Shown here one piece after another: positions 7,675 through 14,594 of a stretch of DNA of 24,020 nt. The notes beneath the pieces were generated by a model. It did no database searches. It worked only from the letters and a program-made list of their open reading frames with translations, and was not told where the DNA came from. The stretch comes from UBA5216 sp043743335. Its GTDB lineage: Bacteria > Pseudomonadota > Gammaproteobacteria > Burkholderiales > SG8-41. Position 1 is the stretch's first letter, and each line of letters begins with the position of its first letter. Location: contig JAYTWR010000148.1 of the NCBI GenBank assembly GCA_043743335.1, positions 1-24,020 of the forward strand, given 5' to 3'. A program made the translations under genes and the position numbers.

Positions 7675-8637
7675 ATGGTGGGTAACGCGCTTCGTCTCAC
7701 GCTGACGCTGTGCATCGCAGCACACGGATGCGCTGCGGTGGCGCAGGTGGCGTTCCCTGCCAAGCCCATACGCTTTGTCGCCATGAGCACCGGTTTTCCG
7801 GAAAACACCGCGCGCGCCATCGGCAATGAAATTTCAGCCGTGATCAAACAATCCGTGGTGGTCGATCCGCGACCCGGCGCGAACGGCATTCTTGCCGCAG
7901 AGCACGTAGCCCGCTCCGCGCCCGATGGCTACACGCTATTGATCGGCACCAATTCCACCCACGCCGCCAATCCGAGTCTCTACAAAAAGCTGCCCTATCA
8001 TTATGTGAAAGATTTTGCGCCGGTGAGCGGCATTTCCAACGGCATGTCGGCGCTCGTGGTGAATCCGCATGTGCCCGCGAAAACGGTCGCCGAATTAACC
8101 CGTCTGGCGCGTTCGATGCCGGGTAAATTGACGTTCGGATCGGGCAGCTCCGTTTCGCTCATGGCGATCGAATACTACAAACTGCTCACCGGCACCGACA
8201 TCACCAATGTGCCCTACAAAACCGTGCCGCAAGGCGTCACCGATTTGATTGCAGGACGTATCGACATCATGGTGGCCAACCTCGGTGCAGCGGTGCCGCA
8301 GGTGCAGGCCAAGCGGCTGCGCGCGCTAGCCGTCACCGGAGCCGCACGCTGGCCGCTGCTGCCCGACATACCCACCCTGCACGAGGCCGGCGTCGCCAAT
8401 TACGATTGGACGTTCTGGAACGCGGCCTGGTACCCGGCGGGCACGCCGCCGGAGGTCATCGCGCGCATGAATGAATGGATCGTCGCGGCGCTGGAGCGCC
8501 CGCGCGTCAAAGATTATTTGTTCAATGCCGGTAGCACCGCGCTACCCACCACGCCTGACGGCCTGATGAAATTTCAGATCGCCGAACACGACAAATGGCG
8601 CAAGGTGATCCTCGCGGCCCACATTCAGCCGGAGTGA
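7675..8637 (+). CDS. Bug-family (TctC-like) periplasmic binding protein, atypical ligand loop
   Basis: This is a 320-residue protein with a signal peptide (to about residue 24, ..CAAVAQ). Family blocks are FPAKPIRFV, PGANGILAAEHVARSAPDGY, YKKLPYHYVKDFAPVS, MPGKLTFGSGSSVSLMAIEY, NVPYKTVPQGVTDLIAGRID and LRALAVTGAARWPLLPDIPT. The first ligand-binding loop, normally close to PFPPGGxxD, here reads AMSTGFPENTAR (about 36-47). It lacks both the glycine pair and the aspartate, unlike the four other Bug proteins in the window. It lies 28 bases after the ModA-like remnant and may have shared its transcript. The Shine-Dalgarno is weak; the start was chosen from the signal peptide. Confidence 0.9.
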   Translation: MVGNALRLTLTLCIAAHGCAAVAQVAFPAKPIRFVAMSTGFPENTARAIGNEISAVIKQSVVVDPRPGANGILAAEHVARSAPDGYTLLIGTNSTHAANPSLYKKLPYHYVKDFAPVSGISNGMSALVVNPHVPAKTVAELTRLARSMPGKLTFGSGSSVSLMAIEYYKLLTGTDITNVPYKTVPQGVTDLIAGRIDIMVANLGAAVPQVQAKRLRALAVTGAARWPLLPDIPTLHEAGVANYDWTFWNAAWYPAGTPPEVIARMNEWIVAALERPRVKDYLFNAGSTALPTTPDGLMKFQIAEHDKWRKVILAAHIQPE

Positions 8638-8775
8638 GCGCGTCGAGCTTGAGTCGCATAGGCTCGCGGTCACCTAGGCACCTAGGCACGCAGACACTCA
8701 CGCAAGGCGCGCTGCGCTAACGGCAAACGCAATCGTGGCGGGCAACCCGACGTGCCCCCTCCCGGCCCCGAACGC
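8638..8775. other. Intergenic region between convergent genes, no gene seen
   Basis: This 138-base gap separates the convergent Bug gene and amidohydrolase gene. It holds a short tandem CACCTAGG repeated twice (about 8670-8686). No convincing terminator hairpin with a T-tract was found. Confidence 0.5.
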
Positions 8776-9609
8776 CTACCGAGCCGTGCGCTTCCAACCC
8801 AACCAGTTCACCACCGCCGCACCCATGACCTGTTCCAGATCGCGCCCCTTCAACCAGGGCATTTCCTCGGTATACATGGTGACGCACTGCCGGTACGAGC
8901 ACGGCATACGCGTGATGTCGGTGCCCCAGAAACAGCGCGTCGGGCCGAAGGCTTCGATAATCTGACGCAAATAACCGTGTATGTTTTTGTACGGATAAAC
9001 GTCGCTCGAATAGCTGGGCGCACCGGACAGCTTGACCGCAACGTTGGGCAGTTTTGCCAGCGCCAACATATTGCCCAAATCGGCAAATACCGCATCGTCT
9101 ACGATGCCTTTGCCGCCACCGCCACGCCCGATGTGATCAATGTGAAATTTCAGTTGCGGATGCCGCGCCGCAATCTTGCCCAGTGCAGCCATGTTGTCGC
9201 CTGACGCGAGCAGCCCTACGCGCAGATCGGCCTTTTCACACGCGGCCCAAAACCAGTCGAGTGAATCGTCCGTCCACCAAGTCTTTTGCTCGGGCTGATT
9301 GAACGTAAAACGAAACCCCAACATGCCGGTGCGTTCGCGCCAGCGCGCCACAATACCCTCGCGCTCCGGGCTCGTGAGATCCATGTGCCCGAGGATGCAA
9401 AATTGATCTGGAAAGCGGCGCACCGCCTCTTCGGCGTAGACATTCACTGCCTCGCCGAGCGAGCTGGGCGGATGAATCACCGCAGCATCGACGCCGGCGG
9501 TTTTCATTTCCGCCAAAACGTCTTCGACAGAGTAAGTATCTACTTGGCGGTGATGCGAACTCATCCGACCGTTTTGCCAGATATGGATTTGCGAATCGAC
9601 GATCAACAT
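8776..9609 (-). CDS. Amidohydrolase family (amidohydrolase_2) metal-dependent hydrolase
   Basis: This is a 277-residue TIM-barrel hydrolase. The N-terminus MLIVDSQIHIWQ has Gln7-x-His9 in place of the usual HxH, a variant common in the DAQVHIW subgroup. Further metal or active-site candidates are HPPSS (about 46-50), HIDHIGRGG (His156, His159) and Asp231 in FWGTDITRMP. Related enzymes hydrolyse lactones or decarboxylate aromatic-derived acids. The frame is open to 9660, but ATG 9609 is chosen because AGGGA (9615-9619) sits 5 bases upstream and the protein then begins as family members do. It appears to be transcribed alone, converging on the Bug gene. Substrate unknown. Confidence 0.9.
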   Translation of the reverse strand: MLIVDSQIHIWQNGRMSSHHRQVDTYSVEDVLAEMKTAGVDAAVIHPPSSLGEAVNVYAEEAVRRFPDQFCILGHMDLTSPEREGIVARWRERTGMLGFRFTFNQPEQKTWWTDDSLDWFWAACEKADLRVGLLASGDNMAALGKIAARHPQLKFHIDHIGRGGGGKGIVDDAVFADLGNMLALAKLPNVAVKLSGAPSYSSDVYPYKNIHGYLRQIIEAFGPTRCFWGTDITRMPCSYRQCVTMYTEEMPWLKGRDLEQVMGAAVVNWLGWKRTAR

Positions 9610-9663
9610 GATATTCCCTATGGGTTTGTGTCTACTCAGTCCAACCACACAAAAACTCAAAAG

Positions 9664-9802
9664 CTTCCCTCACCCCCGCCCTCTCCCGGAGGGAGAGGGG
9701 GCACAACCCATCCTGCGCCACTTCAGGTACTCCCTGATCGCCAACAAAGCGTCGCACCCCTCTCCCGCTGCGAGATGGGTTAGTGGTGAGGGGTGAGGGA
9801 AG
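9664..9802. repeat. Composite C-rich inverted-repeat element
   Basis: The outer arms are a perfect 13-bp inverted repeat: CTTCCCTCACCCC at 9664-9676 and its complement at 9790-9802. Inside lies a near-perfect hairpin CCCTCTCCC-gga-GGGAGAGGG (about 9679-9699), and a second CCCCTCTCCC-type block occurs around 9757-9766. Elements with this wording (CCCTCTCCCGGAGGGAGAGGG) are common intergenic repeats in Proteobacteria. It lies upstream of the amidohydrolase start and after the stop of the next gene. The strong hairpin may end transcription of the 14286-9849 operon. The DNA between 9803 and 9848 shows nothing else. Confidence 0.65.
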
Positions 9803-9848
9803 TGTTTGACGTTGCGCTGGTCGTGAGTAAACACGTGGGTTTTAAACA

Positions 9849-10394
9849 CTACGCCTTCAGCACTTCCGCCCCGGCCCCCGCTTCCAATTCACAGGCGTTC
9901 GCCGTGAATGTCAGCATGGCGTAGTAGCCGATAGTGCCGGTCAGCTCCACCAGTTGCTCGTCGCCGAAGCGCTGCTGCAGCGCGGCCATGGTGGCGGCGT
10001 CTACTCGATGCTTGTGAATGAGATCGCGCGTGACCTGAATGATCTGCGCATCCTCCGGCGGCACATCACGCAGATGCTTTTCGCGAATGGCGGTGATGGT
10101 GGTTTCCGGCACATTTTGCTTGCGCGCGGAACCCGTTTGCGCGCCCCACACGTACACCGCGTCGAATTCACGCGCTACCGTCATCGCGGCCAGCACGCGC
10201 ACGCGCTTGTCGAGCTTGCCTTCAAACCGCACATAGCCGCCCAACGGCACCATGTGTGCGGCCAGCGGCGGGCAGTGCATCAACATCGTAAACGGCCCGT
10301 GCACTGAACCACGGCTTTTGACAACGCTGTCGAAAACGGCGTGATGCGCTGCGGGCACTTGGTTTCTATCGGTAATGGATGTCAGTCTGGCCAT
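9849..10394 (-). CDS. Carboxymuconolactone decarboxylase (CMD/AhpD-like) family protein
   Basis: This 181-residue all-helical CMD-fold protein begins MARLTSITDRNQVP. The core resembles peroxidase-like CMD homologues: GPFTMLMHCPPLAAHMVPLG, LDKRVRVLAAMTVAREFDA and FGDEQLVELTGTIGYYAML. Where relatives have a YEWxxHE-like block, this protein has YVWGAQTGSARK. The Glu and His that normally take part in catalysis are thus replaced, and there is no CxxC, so it is not an AhpD-type peroxidase reductant. The start at ATG 10394 is chosen because GAGGTG (10401-10406) lies 6 bases upstream; a GTG at 10403 overlaps that site and is less likely. It is the last gene of the probable operon from 14286, though 121 repeat-bearing bases precede it. 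Confidence 0.87.
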   Translation of the reverse strand: MARLTSITDRNQVPAAHHAVFDSVVKSRGSVHGPFTMLMHCPPLAAHMVPLGGYVRFEGKLDKRVRVLAAMTVAREFDAVYVWGAQTGSARKQNVPETTITAIREKHLRDVPPEDAQIIQVTRDLIHKHRVDAATMAALQQRFGDEQLVELTGTIGYYAMLTFTANACELEAGAGAEVLKA

Positions 10395-10400
10395 GCTGTT

Positions 10401-10406
10401 CACCTC
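10401..10406 (-). promoter_or_regulatory. Shine-Dalgarno GAGGTG deciding the CMD-protein start
   Basis: GAGGTG on the minus strand, 6 bases before ATG 10394. It supports that ATG over the GTG at 10403, which lies inside the site. Confidence 0.7.
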
Positions 10407-10454
10407 AAGGTAAATTAAAACCGAAATGACCCGCTGCCGGGCCGTGCGAACCTT

Positions 10455-10506
10455 CTCTCTACTTTCTACTTTCTACTTTTTACCTTCTACCTTCTACCTT
10501 CTACCC
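10455..10506. repeat. Heptanucleotide tandem repeat (TTCTACY)n
   Basis: About seven imperfect copies of TTCTAC plus C or T run through this stretch; on the minus (coding) strand they read as GTAGAAG/A units. The tract lies between the DapA-like gene stop (10516) and the CMD-protein start (10394), so it is in the mRNA leader or promoter of the latter. Such repeats can change copy number by slippage. Units are 7 bases, so each change would alter spacing by less than one helical turn. Confidence 0.75.
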
Positions 10507-10515
10507 ACTCCCACG

Positions 10516-11490
10516 TTACATACCGACAGCCGCCTTAGCCATCAACAAACCCGCTTTTTCCAACCCCTGCCGCACTGAAGCCTTGCGCGCCGGGGTCACG
10601 CACAGCGCGGGGGGTCTGACCCACGAAGAGGGGATTTCACCCAGTTGCACCAAGGCCTCCTTGTTGGCACTACAGGTGCTAACCGGCGTTTTTTGCAATT
10701 GATATTCGTAGATGCCTTCCATCAGCGGCACGGCAAAGTTATTGTGAATTTCCTTGGCACGGCGTGCGTCGCCGGTCGTCGCCTCGCGCACCAGCTCTAC
10801 CCATTGCGGCGTGCCGACAACGCTGATGCCGAGCAGCGCACCCGGCGCATTGTGCAACAGCATGCCCAGTAATGAAGGCGCATCGCACGCCGCCAACACC
10901 GCCAATTGCTCGCCCAGTGCGTCGTTGATTTCTGCATATTTGGTCGCGGTCACCGTGGCCGCTTTGATGGCAACCACATGCTTCAAGCCAGCAATGCGTT
11001 GCAACGACGCCAGCGAATACGCGCAACCGGTGGCCTCGGGATACTGAAACACGATCATCGGCAAATCGACTTCGCGATCCATACGCTCGAACACACCATA
11101 CACCGCTTCGGGTTGATGGCACAGGTGGCGATACGGCCGTACGTCAAACAGCGGCAGCACTAGCAGCATATCGGCACCGGCGTTTTTGGCGACTTGCCCC
11201 TCGTGCACCAGCCCCGCCATGGAGCCGCCAGCGATGCCCGCCACCAGCTTCACGCCTTTGGGCATCACCTGCTTAGCCACGGCAACGATTTCAATGCGCT
11301 CTTCCGATGTCAGCGTCAGCACTTCGCCTGCATGGCCGCTGACTGCGATGCCATAAATGCCTTTGGTCGAAGCCACGCGCGACACATGATCTGCAAAGCG
11401 CTTGTAATCAATGGCACCGTCGGCCTTGAACGGCGTGACAACTGCGGAAATCAAGCCGCGAATTTCTTTGTGATCTAATTTTCGATCCAT
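10516..11490 (-). CDS. DapA/dihydrodipicolinate-synthase-fold lyase or aldolase (not lysine DapA)
   Basis: This is a 324-residue class I Schiff-base TIM barrel. The signature lysine is Lys176 in HVVAIKAAT, and the N-terminus is LISAVVTPFKADGAIDY. The proton-relay residues of true DapA are changed: the GTTGE block reads SGHAGE (residues 51-56), and the YNxP tyrosine is Phe148 in VFQYPEATG. It is therefore unlikely to make dihydrodipicolinate, and a catabolic aldolase or hydratase-aldolase role on a keto acid is more likely. The start at ATG 11490 gives the usual family N-terminus and has GGAG upstream (about 11497-11500); the longer open frame to 11637 is overlap noise. It lies 22 bases downstream of the TPP-enzyme gene in the same probable operon. 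Confidence 0.9.
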   Translation of the reverse strand: MDRKLDHKEIRGLISAVVTPFKADGAIDYKRFADHVSRVASTKGIYGIAVSGHAGEVLTLTSEERIEIVAVAKQVMPKGVKLVAGIAGGSMAGLVHEGQVAKNAGADMLLVLPLFDVRPYRHLCHQPEAVYGVFERMDREVDLPMIVFQYPEATGCAYSLASLQRIAGLKHVVAIKAATVTATKYAEINDALGEQLAVLAACDAPSLLGMLLHNAPGALLGISVVGTPQWVELVREATTGDARRAKEIHNNFAVPLMEGIYEYQLQKTPVSTCSANKEALVQLGEIPSSWVRPPALCVTPARKASVRQGLEKAGLLMAKAAVGM

Positions 11491-11512
11491 CCTGCGCTCC
11501 GCTAAAAATGAG

Positions 11513-13174
11513 TTACGCATCCTCGCCGTACAGCATGCGCCGGTACGTGATGTTAACCACGTTCCGCGAGATGCGCACATCCAGCACCATCGGCCCGGTG
11601 CCGGCCAAAAATTCCGCAATACCAGATGACAACTCATCCAGCGTACGCACTACGCGCCCACGGCAACCGAAGCCGCGTGCCACCGCACCAAAGTCCGGCG
11701 AGCGCACGCCTGCCAATTGCGGGTCAAAGCCTGACGCTTTTAACTTGTGATACTCAGCGCCCAACCCTTCGTCGTTCAATACAATGAACAGCAGCTTCAA
11801 ATCGAGCCGCGACGCAGTATCCAGTTCCTGAATATTCTGCATCGCGCCGCCGTCGCCCTCGATCAAGGCGAACGGCTTGCCGCAATCCCGTTGTGCCACC
11901 GCCATACCAATGGCCGTGGGCAGCGTTTGGCCAATGCTGCCGAAGCCGTTCACAAACGCCTGCATGACACGCGGCCGCTGCATAATCATCACCGGAAACG
12001 CAAACGAATGTCCAACGCCGATAGCCATACCCACGTCCGCAGGCAGTTGCTCGTCGATCACGCGCGACGCTTCTCGCGGATCCACGGTGCCCGGCTCGAT
12101 TTCATATTCGGCCGGATCGCGGTCGGCTTGAAGCAGAATTTTCCGCACGGCCTGCGTTCTAAAATTCTCTTTTAAATCAAATAGTTGCGATACGGCATCG
12201 TCGATGGCTTGCAGCGTCACGCGCGCGTCACCCTGCACATAGCAATCAGCGGCGCGGTCATTGCCCATCAACACCGCAGGCTCCGTGTTGATGTGAACAA
12301 TGCGCGCATGGGGATACAGCAGCCCGCCTTCCAGCGTGTGCTGATTGAGACTCGCCCCAACGCCGATGACGCAATCTGCTTCTTCAAACAAGCCCATCAC
12401 GGCGCGCGTCGAAAACATGCCGGAAATGCCTGCATGAAAATCGCCGCTCACCGCGCCCTTGGCAACGAGCGACGTGGCGGTGAGCGCGCCGATGCGTTGG
12501 GCCAACCGCTGGCATATCTCGACCGCGCCCGAGCGCACCGCGCCATCGCCGATGATCAGCACCGGCTTTTTACTGGCCGCGATGATTTTCACCGCAGCGG
12601 CCAAACGCTCATCCGCCGGGCGGATGCGCTGCTGGCCCTCGAACAGCGCAGACGATGGCGCGTAATCGTCGCCATCGCTGTCAATCTTCATGTCCTGCAC
12701 ATTCATCGGATACGCCAACACCACCGGGCGCCGTTGCGTGCGCGCCTGATAAAACGCTTGCCGCACTGCGTCCTCGGCAAAGCCGGGCGACAACACTTCG
12801 ATATAGCCCGCGCCGGTAGCCGTCACCAATTGCTCTTGATTCAGCGACTGGTTGGCCCACGCGTTGTTAAAGTGCGTGCGGCTGGTGTAGATCACCACCG
12901 GCACGCGCGCCTTGCTGGTAGCCACCAGCGACGTGGTCATGCGCGTTATGCCGGGGCCGTGTGTCACGTTGCACACGCCCACGTGACCCGTCGCGCGCGC
13001 CCAGCCCTCAGCCATCGACAGGGCCGCACCTTCGTCGCGCACATCGATCATGCGCACGCCAGGCTTGGCCGTCATCGCAGCGGCCCACGACATATTGCCG
13101 TCGCCCATCAGACCAAACACGGTGGTCACGCCTTCCTTAACGAAGGCGTTGGCGACGGCTTGATAGACTTTCAC
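11513..13174 (-). CDS. Thiamine-diphosphate-dependent enzyme (acetolactate-synthase-like)
   Basis: This is a 553-residue enzyme with the three-domain plan of the POX/ALS family. The PYR domain (about 1-170) has the activating Glu48 in DVRDEGAALSMAEG. The central domain (about 190-330) has KPVLIIGDGAVRSGA. The PP domain has the TPP/Mg motif GDGG at 440-443 ending in Asn467-Asp468 (IVLNDEG). All key TPP residues are present. Family members decarboxylate or ligate 2-keto acids in the cytoplasm; the product cannot be named. GTG 13174 is chosen because it lies 5 bases after the amidohydrolase stop and begins KVYQAVANAFVKEGV, as relatives do; the longer frame to 13297 overlaps that gene. The tight spacing implies translational coupling. 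Confidence 0.92.
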   Translation of the reverse strand: MKVYQAVANAFVKEGVTTVFGLMGDGNMSWAAAMTAKPGVRMIDVRDEGAALSMAEGWARATGHVGVCNVTHGPGITRMTTSLVATSKARVPVVIYTSRTHFNNAWANQSLNQEQLVTATGAGYIEVLSPGFAEDAVRQAFYQARTQRRPVVLAYPMNVQDMKIDSDGDDYAPSSALFEGQQRIRPADERLAAAVKIIAASKKPVLIIGDGAVRSGAVEICQRLAQRIGALTATSLVAKGAVSGDFHAGISGMFSTRAVMGLFEEADCVIGVGASLNQHTLEGGLLYPHARIVHINTEPAVLMGNDRAADCYVQGDARVTLQAIDDAVSQLFDLKENFRTQAVRKILLQADRDPAEYEIEPGTVDPREASRVIDEQLPADVGMAIGVGHSFAFPVMIMQRPRVMQAFVNGFGSIGQTLPTAIGMAVAQRDCGKPFALIEGDGGAMQNIQELDTASRLDLKLLFIVLNDEGLGAEYHKLKASGFDPQLAGVRSPDFGAVARGFGCRGRVVRTLDELSSGIAEFLAGTGPMVLDVRISRNVVNITYRRMLYGEDA

Positions 13175-13179
13175 AACGC

Positions 13180-14286
13180 TCAAAAGTCGGGAGAAATTCC
13201 CAGCAGTTTGCCCGCGGTCTCGCCCAAGATCATGCGCTTCTGCGCGTCGTTGAAATGCGGGCAATTCAGCACGTGGTTGATGGAATCGGCCTGCCACGGT
13301 ATCGGGTGATCGGTACCAATGACCAGTTTATCCACACCCACTTCGTGCGCGAGGTGGCGCAGCGCTTCATCGGTAAAAATCAAGGTGTCGTAATACATGT
13401 CGCGCATGTAATCGGTGGGCTTTTTCTTGAGCTTCACGCCGGTGTCCATTTCGGGGGCCACGCGCAGGCCGTTGTCCGAACGCGGTGCGTATTGCGGCAG
13501 GAAGCCGCCGCCGTGCGCCGAGCACACTTTGAGGCCGGGGAATTTATCCAGCGTGCCTTCAAAAATCAGATGCGACAGCGCAATGGTGGTGTCCAGCGGG
13601 TTGCCAATCACATTGGCGAGCCAGCCGTTGCCCTTCAAGCGACCGGCCAGCTCCGGCGTGCCTTGCGGGTGGATGAACAGCAGCACGCCAAGTTCTTCGG
13701 CCTTGCGCCACACCGGATCGAGCCTCGCATCGCCAAACTCCATGGCCCCGCCCACGCTGCCCCCTATCGCCGCACCGCGCATGCCGAGCTTTTTGACGGC
13801 GTATTCCAGTTGCTGCACTGCGAGTGCCGGGTCCTGCAACGCCAGCGCGGCAAAGCCCACAAAACGGTCAGGGTGCGCCGCGCACAATTCCGCTAGCGTA
13901 TCGTTGTTGATTTTGCAAATGGCCTCGGCCTTGTCGCGTCCCTCGCGGTACCAATGCGGGTTGATGCTGATGGCTTCGACATCGATGCCCTGCTCGTCCA
14001 TTTCAGCGATGCGACGCAGGCCTACGTCACCCAAGCCGGGCCCGCGCTCTTTATTGTGATCTTTGCCTTGCAGCTCCAGCGCCTTGGGAATCACGCAGTG
14101 CGCATGCACGTCGATGGTTTTGACGCGCTTGCCGGAAACGATCACCTGACGGCGGCGCCCGCCCGCCGCAGGCTTGGCCGCTTCATTGGTCGCACTGAGA
14201 ACGGTATTGTCGCAACCGACAAACTGCAGGCGGCTGTCGCTACAGCAGTCGCCGTCGCTGTCGTGAGGGTGATTTTGATCGTGCAT
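13180..14286 (-). CDS. ACMSD-like amidohydrolase (amidohydrolase_2) with His/Cys-rich N-terminal extension
   Basis: This is a 368-residue metal-dependent TIM-barrel enzyme of the aminocarboxymuconate-semialdehyde-decarboxylase group. Metal ligands are His61 and His63 in IDVHAHCVIP, a His in LLFIHPQGTPE, the AHGGGFLP block, and the Asp in VIGTDHPIPW. Relatives decarboxylate or hydrolyse aromatic ring-cleavage intermediates. About 55 residues precede the usual family start, and residues 1-26 are rich in His, Asp and Cys (HDQNHPHDSDGDCCSDS). The ATG at 14286 is supported by GGGAGA (14292-14297), 5 bases upstream. It is now the first intact gene of the operon running down to 9849; a hydrolase scar lies before it. 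Confidence 0.92.
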   Translation of the reverse strand: MHDQNHPHDSDGDCCSDSRLQFVGCDNTVLSATNEAAKPAAGGRRRQVIVSGKRVKTIDVHAHCVIPKALELQGKDHNKERGPGLGDVGLRRIAEMDEQGIDVEAISINPHWYREGRDKAEAICKINNDTLAELCAAHPDRFVGFAALALQDPALAVQQLEYAVKKLGMRGAAIGGSVGGAMEFGDARLDPVWRKAEELGVLLFIHPQGTPELAGRLKGNGWLANVIGNPLDTTIALSHLIFEGTLDKFPGLKVCSAHGGGFLPQYAPRSDNGLRVAPEMDTGVKLKKKPTDYMRDMYYDTLIFTDEALRHLAHEVGVDKLVIGTDHPIPWQADSINHVLNCPHFNDAQKRMILGETAGKLLGISPDF

Positions 14287-14291
14287 GTTTT

Positions 14292-14297
14292 TCTCCC
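14292..14297 (-). promoter_or_regulatory. Shine-Dalgarno GGGAGA for the His-rich amidohydrolase
   Basis: GGGAGA on the minus strand, 5 bases before ATG 14286. It shows that the unusual His/Cys-rich N-terminus is probably translated. Confidence 0.7.
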
Positions 14298-14329
14298 GTT
14301 GAAAAAGTGTGTGATGCCGTAATTATCGC

Positions 14330-14481
14330 ATGACGCCCCACAAAATTTCGCAACGCCTGCGCACACGCATCCGGATCAGTCGCCGCCGCGTGAAACGAAT
14401 CGCCCGGCAGCACCACCAGTTCCGAGTGTGGCACTTGCCATAGTTCAGGCTTACGCCAGGTTCGAGCGGCAAGGTGGGCAT
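14330..14481 (-). pseudogene. Alpha/beta-hydrolase remnant, centre deleted and frameshifted
   Basis: ATG 14481 has its own AAGGA (about 14487-14491) and reads MPTLPLEPGVSLNY, a typical alpha/beta-hydrolase N-terminus. Within about 15 codons the similarity jumps, in another frame, to VPHSELVVLPGDSFHAAATD and PDACAQALRNFVGRH. That is the usual C-terminal end of such hydrolases, including the GDSFH block that normally carries the catalytic His. The middle of about 200 residues, with the nucleophile serine, is gone. The remnant points into the amidohydrolase gene, so it was probably the first gene of this operon. The divergent TPP gene starts at 14595, and bases 14482-14594 presumably hold both promoters. 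Confidence 0.6.
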
Positions 14482-14582
14482 GGCACATTCCTTAACGTGG
14501 GCGGCCAATGCAGAGGCGCGGATGTTACCGCAAGCCGGTAGACAATCCTGCTATGCTGTTGCCAAATTTAACAGCGTTATCA

Positions 14583-14589
14583 GGGAGAG
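14583..14589 (+). promoter_or_regulatory. Shine-Dalgarno GGGAGAG deciding the second TPP-enzyme start
   Basis: GGGAGAG sits 5 bases before ATG 14595 and excludes the longer frame from 14508. Confidence 0.75.
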
Positions 14590-14594
14590 CTCAC

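Noticed and set aside
10455..10506. CRISPR-like repeats
   Set aside because: Units are 7 bases, directly adjacent and without spacers, and no cas genes are present.
10516..11490. Lysine-biosynthesis dihydrodipicolinate synthase (dapA)
   Set aside because: The YNxP tyrosine and GTTGE threonines are replaced and the gene sits in a catabolic-type operon.
12160..12185. TTTTAAATCAAATAGTTGCG as a further copy of the AT-rich motif
   Set aside because: It lies inside the first TPP-enzyme gene, encodes ordinary residues (FDLKENF) and matches only loosely.
12185..13309. Long 374-codon open frame on the plus strand
   Set aside because: It is antisense to the first TPP enzyme and the amidohydrolase, is full of Arg/His/Ala with no recognisable domain, and has no credible start site. 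It is a GC-rich shadow frame.
14240..14488. 82-codon minus-strand frame as a complete small gene
   Set aside because: Its second half is the C-terminus of an alpha/beta hydrolase and it then reads through the amidohydrolase start. It is better explained as a deletion scar than as a new small protein.
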